From Bacteroidales bacterium (GTDB lineage Bacteria; Bacteroidota; Bacteroidia; Bacteroidales; Marinilabiliaceae), in assembly GCA_024401395.1 (NCBI GenBank), contig JAKSLD010000014.1:1-64000 (forward strand): 64,000 nucleotides of DNA, in the 5' to 3' direction. The position numbers were made by a program, and so were the translations under genes. The notes under the pieces were generated by a model. It saw only the letters and a program-made list of their open reading frames with translations. It was not told where the DNA came from and made no database searches. Below, piece by piece: positions 36,878 to 45,537 of this stretch; within the stretch, counting starts at the first letter, position 1, and every line of letters starts with the position of its first letter.

Positions 36878-37594
36878 ATGAAACTCACTGTAGTACCGAC
36901 GCCAGTTGGCAATCTGGAAGACATCACGATGCGAGCCCTTAAGGTTCTCAAAGAAGCATCGTTCATATTAGCAGAAGACACACGTACGACCAGCAATCTG
37001 CTACGACATTTCGAGATAGAAAATCAGCTAGTGAGCTACCATAAGTTCAACGAGCACCATGTAGTAGAAAATGTAGTCAAGCGCATATTGAGCGGGCAAG
37101 ACGCTGCGCTAGTATCAGATGCCGGTACGCCAGCCATATCAGACCCAGGATACCTAGTAGTACGCCATTGCATAGATGCAGGCATAGAGGTCCAGTGTCT
37201 TCCAGGAGCGACAGCCTTTGTACCAGCACTTGTAGACTCAGGATTACCAAACGACCAGTTTACCTTCATAGGATTTCTGCCACACAAGAAAGGCAAGCAG
37301 ACAGCCATGCAAGAATTAGCGACCCTGACACGTACATTCATATTATACGAATCGCCATTCAGGCTTGTCAAGACACTAGAAGCGTTGGCAGAAGTTCTTG
37401 GACCAGACAGGAGAGCATCAGTATCCAGAGAGATAAGCAAGATGTTTGAGGACACGCAGAGAGGCACACTGGCAGAACTGATAGAGCATTTCACAGAGAC
37501 ACCGCCTAAGGGAGAGATCGTCATGGTTGTCGAGGGAATGAAAGAAGAAAAAAAGAAGAAAAACAAGTACGGAGACAACCAAGACGAAGAATAG
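36878..37594 (+). CDS. rsmI: 16S rRNA (cytidine-1402-2'-O)-methyltransferase
   Basis: 238 residues; methylates the ribose of C1402 in 16S rRNA with AdoMet. SAM-dependent tetrapyrrole-methylase fold: N-terminal VPTPVGNLEDITMRALKVL, the RsmI motif AEDTRTTSNLLRHF, and SDAGTPAISDPGYLVV. The C-terminal end is Lys-rich (KEEKKKKNK). Its modification partner RsmH is encoded close by at 39351, which is fitting since both act on C1402. It follows the 36107 gene and probably shares its promoter. Confidence 0.95.
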   Translation: MKLTVVPTPVGNLEDITMRALKVLKEASFILAEDTRTTSNLLRHFEIENQLVSYHKFNEHHVVENVVKRILSGQDAALVSDAGTPAISDPGYLVVRHCIDAGIEVQCLPGATAFVPALVDSGLPNDQFTFIGFLPHKKGKQTAMQELATLTRTFILYESPFRLVKTLEALAEVLGPDRRASVSREISKMFEDTQRGTLAELIEHFTETPPKGEIVMVVEGMKEEKKKKNKYGDNQDEE

Positions 37595-37643
37595 CTCGTA
37601 TAAGACGGATTGAATATTGAAATACAATAATATCAAAATAACA

Positions 37644-38522
37644 ATGAAGAACATTTTTAGCGTTGTCGCAGTTGCAGCATTATCATTGATAATGTTTTCA
37701 TGCGGCCCTTCAGAGAGAGAGCAGAAGATGGCATTCCAGCTTGACTCTCTACAAAATCTCATGAACCTCAAAGATTCTAGCATGACACTCCTTGCGAGCA
37801 CAATGGCAGACATTCAGGAGAACCTTGCTACTATCAAGGAGCACGAGAAGATCATCACTACAGCAGTCAATGAGGGCGGCCGTAGCGCTAAGGCACAGAT
37901 TCAGGACGACATTGCACAAATCAACGACCTCTTGCAGGCCAACAAGCAGAAGGTAGCAGATTTGACAGCAAAACTCAAGAAGGCTACACAGAAGAACTCA
38001 GAGTTTGAGAGCATAATCAAGGTTCTTGAGAATCAGATAGCTCAGCAGAACGAAGAGATTGACAAGTTGAAGAAACTCCTCGACAGCAAAGATGTTGAGA
38101 TAGGCTTCTTGAACAATGCAGTAATCAAGTTGTCATCAGCAGTTGACTCTACAAAGCAAGTTTCAACAAAGGCATTGGCAGACCTTGCAAAGATGACAGA
38201 TGCAAAGAACACTGCATACTACATTATCGGTTCTCGTTCAGACCTCAAGAAGAAAGGCATTACAGAGTCATCTGGTCTATTTGCCAAGAAAGTTGCCGGT
38301 GATATGGATGCATCACTCTTCACAAAGATCAACTGGACAGAAGTTCGTTCAATCGACACACACTGCAAGCGCATCAAGATTATCTCTTCACACAGCGAGT
38401 CGAGCTACTCGACAGTTAAGGATTCGAACGGTTTGATTACTATTGAGATCAAGAACAAAGAGTTGTTCTGGAAGACATCTAAGTTCTTGGTTATCCAAGG
38501 CAATGAGTCGGACGAGGATTAA
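37644..38522 (+). CDS. Coiled-coil lipoprotein, unknown function
   Basis: 292 residues. Lipoprotein signal with Cys in SLIMFSCG (about 20), then a long predicted coiled coil (about 45-190, heptad-like KxxLLDSKDVEIGFLNNAV), then a globular end (about 195-292). Start ATG 37644; upstream extension to 37617 would need TTG and would break the signal peptide. It lies 49 nt after rsmI and ends at a strong terminator. Text resembles coiled-coil envelope lipoproteins common in Bacteroidales; role unknown. Confidence 0.8.
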   Translation: MKNIFSVVAVAALSLIMFSCGPSEREQKMAFQLDSLQNLMNLKDSSMTLLASTMADIQENLATIKEHEKIITTAVNEGGRSAKAQIQDDIAQINDLLQANKQKVADLTAKLKKATQKNSEFESIIKVLENQIAQQNEEIDKLKKLLDSKDVEIGFLNNAVIKLSSAVDSTKQVSTKALADLAKMTDAKNTAYYIIGSRSDLKKKGITESSGLFAKKVAGDMDASLFTKINWTEVRSIDTHCKRIKIISSHSESSYSTVKDSNGLITIEIKNKELFWKTSKFLVIQGNESDED

Positions 38523-38558
38523 TCCTCACTCGAAGAGAAAAACAGATAAAAATAACGC

Positions 38559-38594
38559 AGCCCCTGCTAGAGTAAAATCCAGCAGGGGCTTTCT
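38559..38594 (+). terminator. Terminator after the coiled-coil lipoprotein gene
   Basis: AGCCCCTGCT (38559-38568) and AGCAGGGGCT (38581-38590) form a perfect 10-bp stem with a 12-nt loop, followed by TTTCTGTTT. It lies 36 nt past the stop codon and insulates the dcw promoter. Confidence 0.88.
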
Positions 38595-38598
38595 GTTT

Positions 38599-38735
38599 GC
38601 CATAAGGAAGGTAGAAGGAAGGCATAAGGGAAGTATAAGAGAGATATAAGGTTGCTCGCAGTTTTTATATTATGGAATCATCGGGAAGTCATACACTAAT
38701 CCAAGGGAAGTCCCTTGTTCATCGTAATTTTTTAA
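38599..38735 (+). repeat. 11-bp-period array E with conserved cap, upstream of dcw
   Basis: Eleven consecutive 11-bp units can be read without a break from 38599 to 38719, for example GCCATAAGGAA (38599), GGCATAAGGGA (38621), AGTATAAGAGA (38632), GATATAAGGTT (38643), AGTCATACACT (38687), AATCCAAGGGA (38698), then the cap CCCTTGTTCATCGTAATTTT (38712-38731). The unit GATATAAGG recurs in arrays C and D. It fills the space between the terminator and the mraZ promoter. Confidence 0.8.
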
Positions 38736-38838
38736 TAATGGAGTTATTGGGGAGCAAAAGGAGAGAGAAAAGGCTGGAGGAAAATCAACCATTGAAAAAC
38801 ACTGATTAGCAAGCAATTAAAAATATTTAATGTAAAAA

Positions 38839-38868
38839 GTGGGAGAAAGTGGTTGGAAGTGGGAGAAA
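38839..38868 (+). promoter_or_regulatory. MraZ operator: three direct repeats of 10 bp
   Basis: AGTGGGAGAA, AGTGGTTGGA, AGTGGGAGAA at 38839, 38849 and 38859, in exact 10-bp phase. This is the known MraZ-box layout (TGGG-type boxes spaced by 5 nt). The repeats cover the -33 region of the mraZ promoter, so MraZ should repress its own operon. Confidence 0.8.
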
Positions 38869-38882
38869 AGTAATTAACTTTG
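38853..38882 (+). promoter_or_regulatory. Promoter of the dcw operon
   Basis: TTG at 38853-38855, a 19-nt spacer and TAACTTTG at 38875-38882, a perfect TAnnTTTG box. RNA would start near 38889, about 19 nt before the mraZ ATG. The MraZ boxes lie directly on the upstream half. Confidence 0.75.
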
Positions 38883-38907
38883 AAATCGTAAACCAGTAAT
38901 AGTGTCT

Positions 38908-39354
38908 ATGAGTTCCTTCATCGGCGATTTTGACGCCAAAATGGACATAAAACAAAGGGTTGTGTTACCTGCTGCCTTCAAGCGCTCGCTAGAGGAGATG
39001 GGAGAAGTACGCCTTGTTGCCCAGAAGGACATCTATGAAAACTGCTTACGACTAGTTCCATACAAGACATGGGAAGAAGACATGGCGGCATTAAGAGCGA
39101 AACTCAACCTCTACAACCGTCAGCACATGCAGTTGCTCAGAGCCTACCAGGCCAACACTGCGGAGATGCAGTTAGATTCCAATGGTCGAGTATTAATACC
39201 AAAGAAACTAACAGACCTAGCACATATTGACAGGGACGTAAAATTCCTTGGAGTTGACAGATATGTAGAGATATGGTCGACAGAGATATACGATCAGCAA
39301 TCGGATGCCAATGCTGAAGTATTGGCACAATTAGCGCAAGAGATATTGGCATGA
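38908..39354 (+). CDS. mraZ: Transcriptional regulator MraZ
   Basis: 148 residues, two SpoVT/AbrB-type domains (about 5-52 and 78-125; DIKQRVVLPAAFK and DSNGRVLIPKKLTDLA). MraZ forms ring-shaped oligomers, binds tandem boxes at its own promoter and represses the division and cell-wall operon. ATG 38908 is preferred; a GTG two codons earlier is possible. The stop codon overlaps the rsmH start as ATGA. Confidence 0.95.
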   Translation: MSSFIGDFDAKMDIKQRVVLPAAFKRSLEEMGEVRLVAQKDIYENCLRLVPYKTWEEDMAALRAKLNLYNRQHMQLLRAYQANTAEMQLDSNGRVLIPKKLTDLAHIDRDVKFLGVDRYVEIWSTEIYDQQSDANAEVLAQLAQEILA

Positions 39355-40325
39355 AGAAGAAGAAAGACGACATAATACTCGCGCATAACGAGGATATGGA
39401 GCAAGTCTACCATGTGCCTGTGTTACTGCATCCGACTGTTGATGGGTTAGACATTAAACCAGAAGGTGTTTATGTAGATGTTACTTTCGGCGGTGGCGGT
39501 CATAGCAAAGAAATTTTGCGCCGTCTCGGTCCGAAAGGGCGCCTGATAGCATTTGACCAAGACCAAGAAGCGTGGGAAAACAAGCCAGACGATGAGCGAC
39601 TGACATTGGTACGTCATAATTTCCGCTTCATGGAACATTTTCTGAGCTATCTAGGCATAGACTACGTTGACGGCATATTAGCAGACCTTGGAGTATCGTC
39701 GCACCATTTTGACGATGCAGAGAGAGGGTTCTCGTTCAGATTTGATGCTCCGCTTGACATGCGTATGTCCAAAGGCATGAAGCACACAGCTGCCGACATC
39801 CTAGCGACATACGACGAAGCTGCGCTAACAAACATACTAGCCACATACGGCGAAGTACAAAACCCAAGGAAGATGGCACAGACCATCATAAAATTCAGGA
39901 GCAAGGGAGCGATAAAGACTACAGGTCAGCTGAGGGAACTAATAGAACAGACCACACCTGCGAAACTACAAAGCAAAGTATTGGCGCAACTATTCCAGGC
40001 ATTGAGAATAGAAGTCAACCAAGAGATGAGAGCCTTGAGGCAGATGCTGATGCAAAGTGTGAGAGTATTGAGGCCTGGCACGGGCAGACTATCTGTGATA
40101 GCCTATCACTCGTTAGAAGACAGGATGGTCAAGAACCTCATCAAGAGTGGCGACCCGTTGACTGCGCAAGCAGAACAAGACATATACGGTGCGGTAGACG
40201 TACCACTAGAGGCGATTACCCGCAAGGCGATAGTTCCCGATGCGGAAGAGATAGAGAGGAACCCACGTTCGAGAAGTGCGAAATTGAGAATTGCGGTAAG
40301 GAAGGAGGACGACAATGAGCAGTAA
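39351..40325 (+). CDS. rsmH: 16S rRNA (cytosine-1402-N4)-methyltransferase
   Basis: 324 residues. Methylates the base of C1402. AdoMet motif VDVTFGGGGHSKEIL (about 42-56), DLGVSSHHFDDAERGFSFRFDAPLDMRM, and C-terminal ALRIEVNQEMRALRQML...SVIAYHSLEDRMVK. Second gene of the dcw operon, coupled by overlap to mraZ in front and to ftsL behind (11-nt overlap). Confidence 0.97.
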   Translation: MKKKKDDIILAHNEDMEQVYHVPVLLHPTVDGLDIKPEGVYVDVTFGGGGHSKEILRRLGPKGRLIAFDQDQEAWENKPDDERLTLVRHNFRFMEHFLSYLGIDYVDGILADLGVSSHHFDDAERGFSFRFDAPLDMRMSKGMKHTAADILATYDEAALTNILATYGEVQNPRKMAQTIIKFRSKGAIKTTGQLRELIEQTTPAKLQSKVLAQLFQALRIEVNQEMRALRQMLMQSVRVLRPGTGRLSVIAYHSLEDRMVKNLIKSGDPLTAQAEQDIYGAVDVPLEAITRKAIVPDAEEIERNPRSRSAKLRIAVRKEDDNEQ

Positions 40326-40623
40326 CAATTCATTGTTTGGCAACATAACCGAGCAATTCAGGAAGCCGAACTGGTTCTCTGCCAAATTTGCGGCCTTTGC
40401 AGTATTTCTCATTCTGCTATATATCCACAACATCAATGCTGTGGAGAGCGACCTGCGAGAAGAAGCCAGTCTAAAAAAAGAGATAAAAGACTTGAACTAC
40501 GAGCGCATCAGATCATCGGCCAAGCTGATGGAGATGAGCAAGCAAAGTGAGATACTGAAAAAGATCAGGCAAGAAGGGTTGAACCTGGAAGAACTAACCG
40601 AACCTCCGAGAATACTAGATTAA
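40315..40623 (+). CDS. ftsL: FtsL-like division protein
   Basis: 102 residues: short cytoplasmic N-terminus, one membrane segment (about 24-41), then a periplasmic coiled coil (about 45-85). Sequence conservation of FtsL is low, so the call rests on topology, length and the place between rsmH and ftsI. In the divisome it would bridge FtsQ and FtsW-FtsI. It overlaps rsmH by 11 nt. Confidence 0.82.
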   Translation: MSSNNSLFGNITEQFRKPNWFSAKFAAFAVFLILLYIHNINAVESDLREEASLKKEIKDLNYERIRSSAKLMEMSKQSEILKKIRQEGLNLEELTEPPRILD

Positions 40624-40657
40624 GAGATAACAATAACTGGCAAACGACCAATAGAAA

Positions 40658-42763
40658 ATGGCTGTCACAAGGAAAAGCATAGGTACGAGATCCTTCTTGG
40701 TGGGAGTGGTTATACTCCTGCTTATGCTGTTAGTAGCCTATAAATTCTTCTATGAGAAGATTGTCCATGGAGACGAAGCCAGAAAAGTTGTCGATCAGAA
40801 AGAGCAAGTAGTAATACCAGCCATCAGAGGAGACATACTTGCGGTAGACGGGAGAAAATTAGCATGCTCCATCAACGAGTATACCATCTGTATGGACCCA
40901 TGTGCTGACGGGCTCAACAAATATTTTGACAAAGAGATAGACAGTCTGGCATATTGCCTATCGAAATTCTTCAAAGACAAGAGTGCGTCAGAGTATAAGA
41001 AATACATCTGCAATGCCAGGGCCAAAGGCAGGAGATACATCAGGCTATGTCCTACAGGACGAAGACTCAGTCTGACAGAGAAGAACATTGTCAAGAATTT
41101 TCCTATTCTCAGAAGAGGCAAAAACAGAGGGGGCTATCTAGAAGAAGAGAGCGGAGCCAGAGAGCGTCCGTTCGGACTATTGGCGGCACGTACTGTCGGT
41201 GCGCTCTATGCAGACAAAGACCTAGGCGGCAGGCACGGACTTGAGCAATCATTTGACAAACAATTACGTGGAGTAAACGGAACAGGAGAAAAGATCTGTA
41301 TCGGAGGGCGCTGGCTCAACCAAGTGAATACAGAGCCAGAAGATGGGTTTGACGTTCACACCACTATAGACATAGACATCCAAGACGTGGCAGAGCACTC
41401 ACTGCTCAACCAGTTGAAGATGCGCAATGCCGTTTATGGGTTAGCCATTGTGATGGAAGTCAAGACAGGAGCCATCAAAGCCATAGTGAACCTAAAGAAG
41501 AATCGCAACGGCGATTATGACGAAGACTACTACAACTTTGCGGTAGGACAATTAGTAGAGCCAGGATCGACATTCAAGCTAGCCACGATGATGGCATGTC
41601 TAGAAGACGGGAAAGCGAAGCCACAAGATACGATCAACATCTTCGGCGGACATTTCAAAATATACGACAGAATATTGCGAGACTCACACGAAGGAGATGA
41701 GACAGTAATCTCCATTGAAGAAGGCTTTGCCAGATCAAGTAACGTTGCCTTTGCGCGTCTTGCGATGAAATCGTATGGAGACAACCCACAGCTATTCATA
41801 GACAGATTGCGCGACCTAGGCTTATGCGACTCATTAGGGCTAGACATAAAGGGAGAAGACAAGACATACATCAAGAACTACAAAGACAAAGGATGGTCGG
41901 GCATATCATTACCTTGGATGTCCATTGGCTATGAGGTACAGATTACCCCTATACAACTTCTGTCGTTCTATAATGCGGTAGCCAACGACGGCAAGATGAT
42001 GAGACCAATGCTTGTGCAAAGTCTAGACAAGAACGGTTCGGTATACAGGTCATACAATCCGACAGTCATTCGCAGTTCGATTGCATCCAGGAGTACGATT
42101 AAGACGGTACAAGCGATGCTGAAAGGCGTAGTTGACCATGGTACAGCCAAAAATATCAGCAATACGCCATATAAGATTGCCGGCAAGACAGGTACAGCGC
42201 AGACCATAGTAGACCCGAAGTTAGGCTACGAGAAAAAATATCTTGCATCATTTGCTGGATTCTTCCCTGCCGACAAGCCATTATACTCATGTCTAGTAAT
42301 GGTATATGGGGCGCAAAACGGATATTATGGAAATGTCGTTGCCGGTTCGGTAGTAAAAGACATTGCGGACAGGCTCTATGCTGCTGAGGTCAAGAACGGC
42401 AATATCAACCTCAATTCAGAGGTAAAGCTCACAGAAGTCTTGCCATATTCCAAGGGAGGCAAGGCAGATGACATGAAGAGAGTGCTGAACGACTTAAACC
42501 TGGCGCACAACAGTATCAAGAGCGATGCAGACTGGGTATCGGCCAAGGCACAAGGAAACGACATAAACCTCAAGGAGAAACACATAGTGACCAGTCAGGT
42601 ACCAGACGTACGAGGGATGGGAGCATCAGATGCGGTGAACATAATGGAGAAAATAGGTCTGAAAGTATCCATATCCGGATACGGGCATGTATCACAACAA
42701 TCCCTGGCGCCAAACAGCACTGCGATTCATGGGTCACAGATAGTATTAACATTAACGAATTAG
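40658..42763 (+). CDS. ftsI: Division transpeptidase (penicillin-binding protein 3) with PASTA domain
   Basis: 701 residues; cross-links septal peptidoglycan. N-terminal membrane anchor (about 14-32), dimerisation domain, transpeptidase domain with catalytic Ser in GSTFK (about 305), SSN triad motif (about 361) and KTGTAQ (about 510). A single C-terminal PASTA domain (about 640-701, VPDVRGMGASDAV) may bind peptidoglycan or muropeptides; Bacteroidetes FtsI often has it, unlike E. coli FtsI. It works with FtsW, encoded four genes on. Confidence 0.95.
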   Translation: MAVTRKSIGTRSFLVGVVILLLMLLVAYKFFYEKIVHGDEARKVVDQKEQVVIPAIRGDILAVDGRKLACSINEYTICMDPCADGLNKYFDKEIDSLAYCLSKFFKDKSASEYKKYICNARAKGRRYIRLCPTGRRLSLTEKNIVKNFPILRRGKNRGGYLEEESGARERPFGLLAARTVGALYADKDLGGRHGLEQSFDKQLRGVNGTGEKICIGGRWLNQVNTEPEDGFDVHTTIDIDIQDVAEHSLLNQLKMRNAVYGLAIVMEVKTGAIKAIVNLKKNRNGDYDEDYYNFAVGQLVEPGSTFKLATMMACLEDGKAKPQDTINIFGGHFKIYDRILRDSHEGDETVISIEEGFARSSNVAFARLAMKSYGDNPQLFIDRLRDLGLCDSLGLDIKGEDKTYIKNYKDKGWSGISLPWMSIGYEVQITPIQLLSFYNAVANDGKMMRPMLVQSLDKNGSVYRSYNPTVIRSSIASRSTIKTVQAMLKGVVDHGTAKNISNTPYKIAGKTGTAQTIVDPKLGYEKKYLASFAGFFPADKPLYSCLVMVYGAQNGYYGNVVAGSVVKDIADRLYAAEVKNGNINLNSEVKLTEVLPYSKGGKADDMKRVLNDLNLAHNSIKSDADWVSAKAQGNDINLKEKHIVTSQVPDVRGMGASDAVNIMEKIGLKVSISGYGHVSQQSLAPNSTAIHGSQIVLTLTN

Positions 42764-42785
42764 ACAATAAAAACAAGATATAGTC

Positions 42786-44243
42786 ATGATACTAAGAAAG
42801 CTTATACAGGAGTTACCTACAACACCAGAAGTGATAGGCAACGTAGATATCGACATTAAAGATATGACCTTTGACAGTCGCAAGGCTGTAGAAGGAGTTC
42901 TCTTTGTTGCTCAGAAGGGCGAAAAGACAGACGGTCATGCCTATATCGGCAAGGCGATAGAGCAAGGATGCAAAGCTATTGTCTGTCAGGTCAAGCCAGA
43001 GGCAACTGTTGAAGGAGTCACATACGTGGTAACAGAAGACACCCACCTAGCACTAGGACTGATGGCATCGGCATTTTTCGGCTATCCATCAAGACAGATG
43101 AAGCTAGTCGGAGTAACAGGCACGAACGGAAAGACAACCATTGCGACATTACTATACAGACTATTCACAGCGATGGGTAAAGATTGCGGTCTATTCTCAA
43201 CAGTAGCCAACTACATCAAAGGAGAGAAAATGGCAGCGACACATACTACACCAGATGCCATAGAGCTCAACCGCCAGATGAAGAAGATGGTTGACCTAGG
43301 CTGTACATACTGCTTTATGGAAGTAAGTTCGCACTCAGTCGTTCAACATCGTATTGCGGGATTGGATTTTGATGGAGGTATTTTCACAAATATCACACAC
43401 GACCATCTAGATTACCATAAGACATTCAGCAATTACATACAAGCCAAGAAAGGATTCTTTGACGGTTTAAAGAAAGAAGCTTTTGCCATTACCAATATAG
43501 ACGACAAGAACGGCAATGTGATGTTGCAGAACACTGCAGCGAAGAAATATACATATTCGCTACGCACTATGGCCGATTTCAAGTGCAGCATAGTAGAGCA
43601 AGGTTTTGAGGGGACACTATTGAAGATGGGCAGTCTAGAGGCATTCATGCTTTTTGTAGGTACGTTCAACGCATACAACCTCACAGCAATCTATGGTGCA
43701 GCCTGCGCACTTGGAGAAGAGCCACAGAATGTACTACGTGTACTCAGCACACTCCATCCTGTAGACGGCCGTTTTGAGACCATACGATCAAAAGACGGCA
43801 AGACAGCCATTGTGGATTACGCGCATACACCAGATGCATTGACAAACGTCATTTCGACTATCAATGCTATCAGGAAAGAGAGTCAGAAACTCATCTGCGT
43901 ATGCGGTTGCGGTGGAGACAGAGACAAGACAAAGCGCCCAGAGATGGCACGAGAAGCAGTCAATGGTGCTCAGCAAGTAGTATTGACAAGTGACAACCCT
44001 CGTACAGAAGACCCAGTGGCAATTCTCAACGACATGAGAGCCGGATTGACAGAAGAAGAACTTGACAACGTGCTCACCATTGTTGACCGTAGAGAAGCCA
44101 TCAAGACAGCCATTATGTTGGCCAAAGCTGGAGATATAATCCTCATAGCAGGTAAGGGTCACGAGGACTATCAAGACATACAAGGAGTGAAGCATCACTT
44201 CGATGACCGTGAAGAGGTGCGCAAAGCTTTTGGAATAGAGTAA
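42786..44243 (+). CDS. murE: UDP-MurNAc-L-Ala-D-Glu:meso-diaminopimelate ligase
   Basis: 485 residues; adds the third residue of the stem peptide. P-loop TGTNGKTT (111-118), the usual Mur-ligase central domain, and the DNPR motif (SDNPRTEDP, about 400) that is known to select meso-diaminopimelate over lysine. This predicts DAP-type peptidoglycan for the organism. It lies 22 nt after ftsI. Confidence 0.96.
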   Translation: MILRKLIQELPTTPEVIGNVDIDIKDMTFDSRKAVEGVLFVAQKGEKTDGHAYIGKAIEQGCKAIVCQVKPEATVEGVTYVVTEDTHLALGLMASAFFGYPSRQMKLVGVTGTNGKTTIATLLYRLFTAMGKDCGLFSTVANYIKGEKMAATHTTPDAIELNRQMKKMVDLGCTYCFMEVSSHSVVQHRIAGLDFDGGIFTNITHDHLDYHKTFSNYIQAKKGFFDGLKKEAFAITNIDDKNGNVMLQNTAAKKYTYSLRTMADFKCSIVEQGFEGTLLKMGSLEAFMLFVGTFNAYNLTAIYGAACALGEEPQNVLRVLSTLHPVDGRFETIRSKDGKTAIVDYAHTPDALTNVISTINAIRKESQKLICVCGCGGDRDKTKRPEMAREAVNGAQQVVLTSDNPRTEDPVAILNDMRAGLTEEELDNVLTIVDRREAIKTAIMLAKAGDIILIAGKGHEDYQDIQGVKHHFDDREEVRKAFGIE

Positions 44244-44274
44244 CTAAAAGAACATAATATATTGTAAGGAAAAA

Positions 44275-45531
44275 ATGTTGTATTACGTTTTTCAATACTT
44301 GAGCGAGCTAGGATTTCCTGGTGCAAGTGTATTTCAGTACATATCATTCCGTGCTGGCATGGCAGTCATCATATCGCTTCTGACAGCTACGGTAATCGGC
44401 AAGTACGTCATCAAGCTATTACAGAAACAGCAGATAGGCGAATTGGTACGTGACCTTGGGTTAGAGGGGCAGCTACAGAAGAAAGGAACACCTACAATGG
44501 GAGGCATCATCATCATTGCATCCATATTGTTACCAGTATTGCTTCTCAATCAGCTTGACAACATCTACGTAATTCTGATGATAATCACGACACTATGGAT
44601 GGGTTCCATTGGTTTTCTTGACGATTATATCAAGGTTTTCAAGAAGAACAAAGAAGGATTAGCAGGCAGATTCAAGATTGTGGGACAAGTAGGTCTTGGC
44701 ATCATCATAGCCGGTACGCTATATCTCAACCCTGACATTGTAGTGAGAGACAACTCTACGAAGGCAACGGCAGCAATGATTCAAGCCGACGAGACAGGCA
44801 CAGCTGCTGTTGATGCCGTCGCAGGTTCATCCATAACAGTCAAGAATGTCAAGGCACCTATCACCTCCATTCCATTTGTCAAAGGCCATCAGTTGGACTA
44901 TCGTTCACTTATACCAGCAGACGGTCAGCTTCAAGAAGGATTAGGCTGGCTATTGTTTGCGTTAGTCGTTATATTCATCATTACTGCGACAAGTAACGGT
45001 GCAAACATGACAGACGGTCTGGATGGTCTGGCCACGGGATGTTCGGCCATCATAGGTTCGGTACTCGGCATTTTAGCTTACGTATCATCGCACGTCGAAT
45101 ATGCAAGCTATTTGAACATCATGTATATACCGAACTCATCAGAGTTAGTAATCTACGGAGCGGCCTTCATCGGGGCGACAATAGGATTCCTTTGGTATAA
45201 TGCATACCCAGCGCAGGTATTCATGGGAGACACAGGCAGTTTGACACTTGGTGGTATCATTGCAGTATTTGCCATTATGATACGTACAGAGTTACTTCTC
45301 CCAATACTATGCGGCATTTTCCTTGTAGAGAACCTCTCGGTAATGATTCAGGTAGGCTATTTCAAGTACACAAAGAAGAAATATGGTGAAGGTCGTCGTA
45401 TTTTCCGCATGGCGCCACTTCATCACCACTACCAGAAGAAAGGCATTGTGGAGCCAAAGATTGTGACACGTTTTTGGCTTGTCTGCATCATCTTGGCTAT
45501 TATAACACTTGTAACACTTAAGATACGATAA
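44275..45531 (+). CDS. mraY: Phospho-MurNAc-pentapeptide transferase
   Basis: 418 residues, about ten membrane segments; makes lipid I on undecaprenyl phosphate. Catalytic motifs present: [32 protein letters not shown], and the HHHYQKKG loop ([12 protein letters not shown]). An extra stretch of about 60 residues (about 155-215, [14 protein letters not shown]...) between membrane segments makes it longer than E. coli MraY, as is common in Bacteroidetes. Confidence 0.96.
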   Translation: MLYYVFQYLSELGFPGASVFQYISFRAGMAVIISLLTATVIGKYVIKLLQKQQIGELVRDLGLEGQLQKKGTPTMGGIIIIASILLPVLLLNQLDNIYVILMIITTLWMGSIGFLDDYIKVFKKNKEGLAGRFKIVGQVGLGIIIAGTLYLNPDIVVRDNSTKATAAMIQADETGTAAVDAVAGSSITVKNVKAPITSIPFVKGHQLDYRSLIPADGQLQEGLGWLLFALVVIFIITATSNGANMTDGLDGLATGCSAIIGSVLGILAYVSSHVEYASYLNIMYIPNSSELVIYGAAFIGATIGFLWYNAYPAQVFMGDTGSLTLGGIIAVFAIMIRTELLLPILCGIFLVENLSVMIQVGYFKYTKKKYGEGRRIFRMAPLHHHYQKKGIVEPKIVTRFWLVCIILAIITLVTLKIR

Positions 45532-45537
45532 ACAGTC

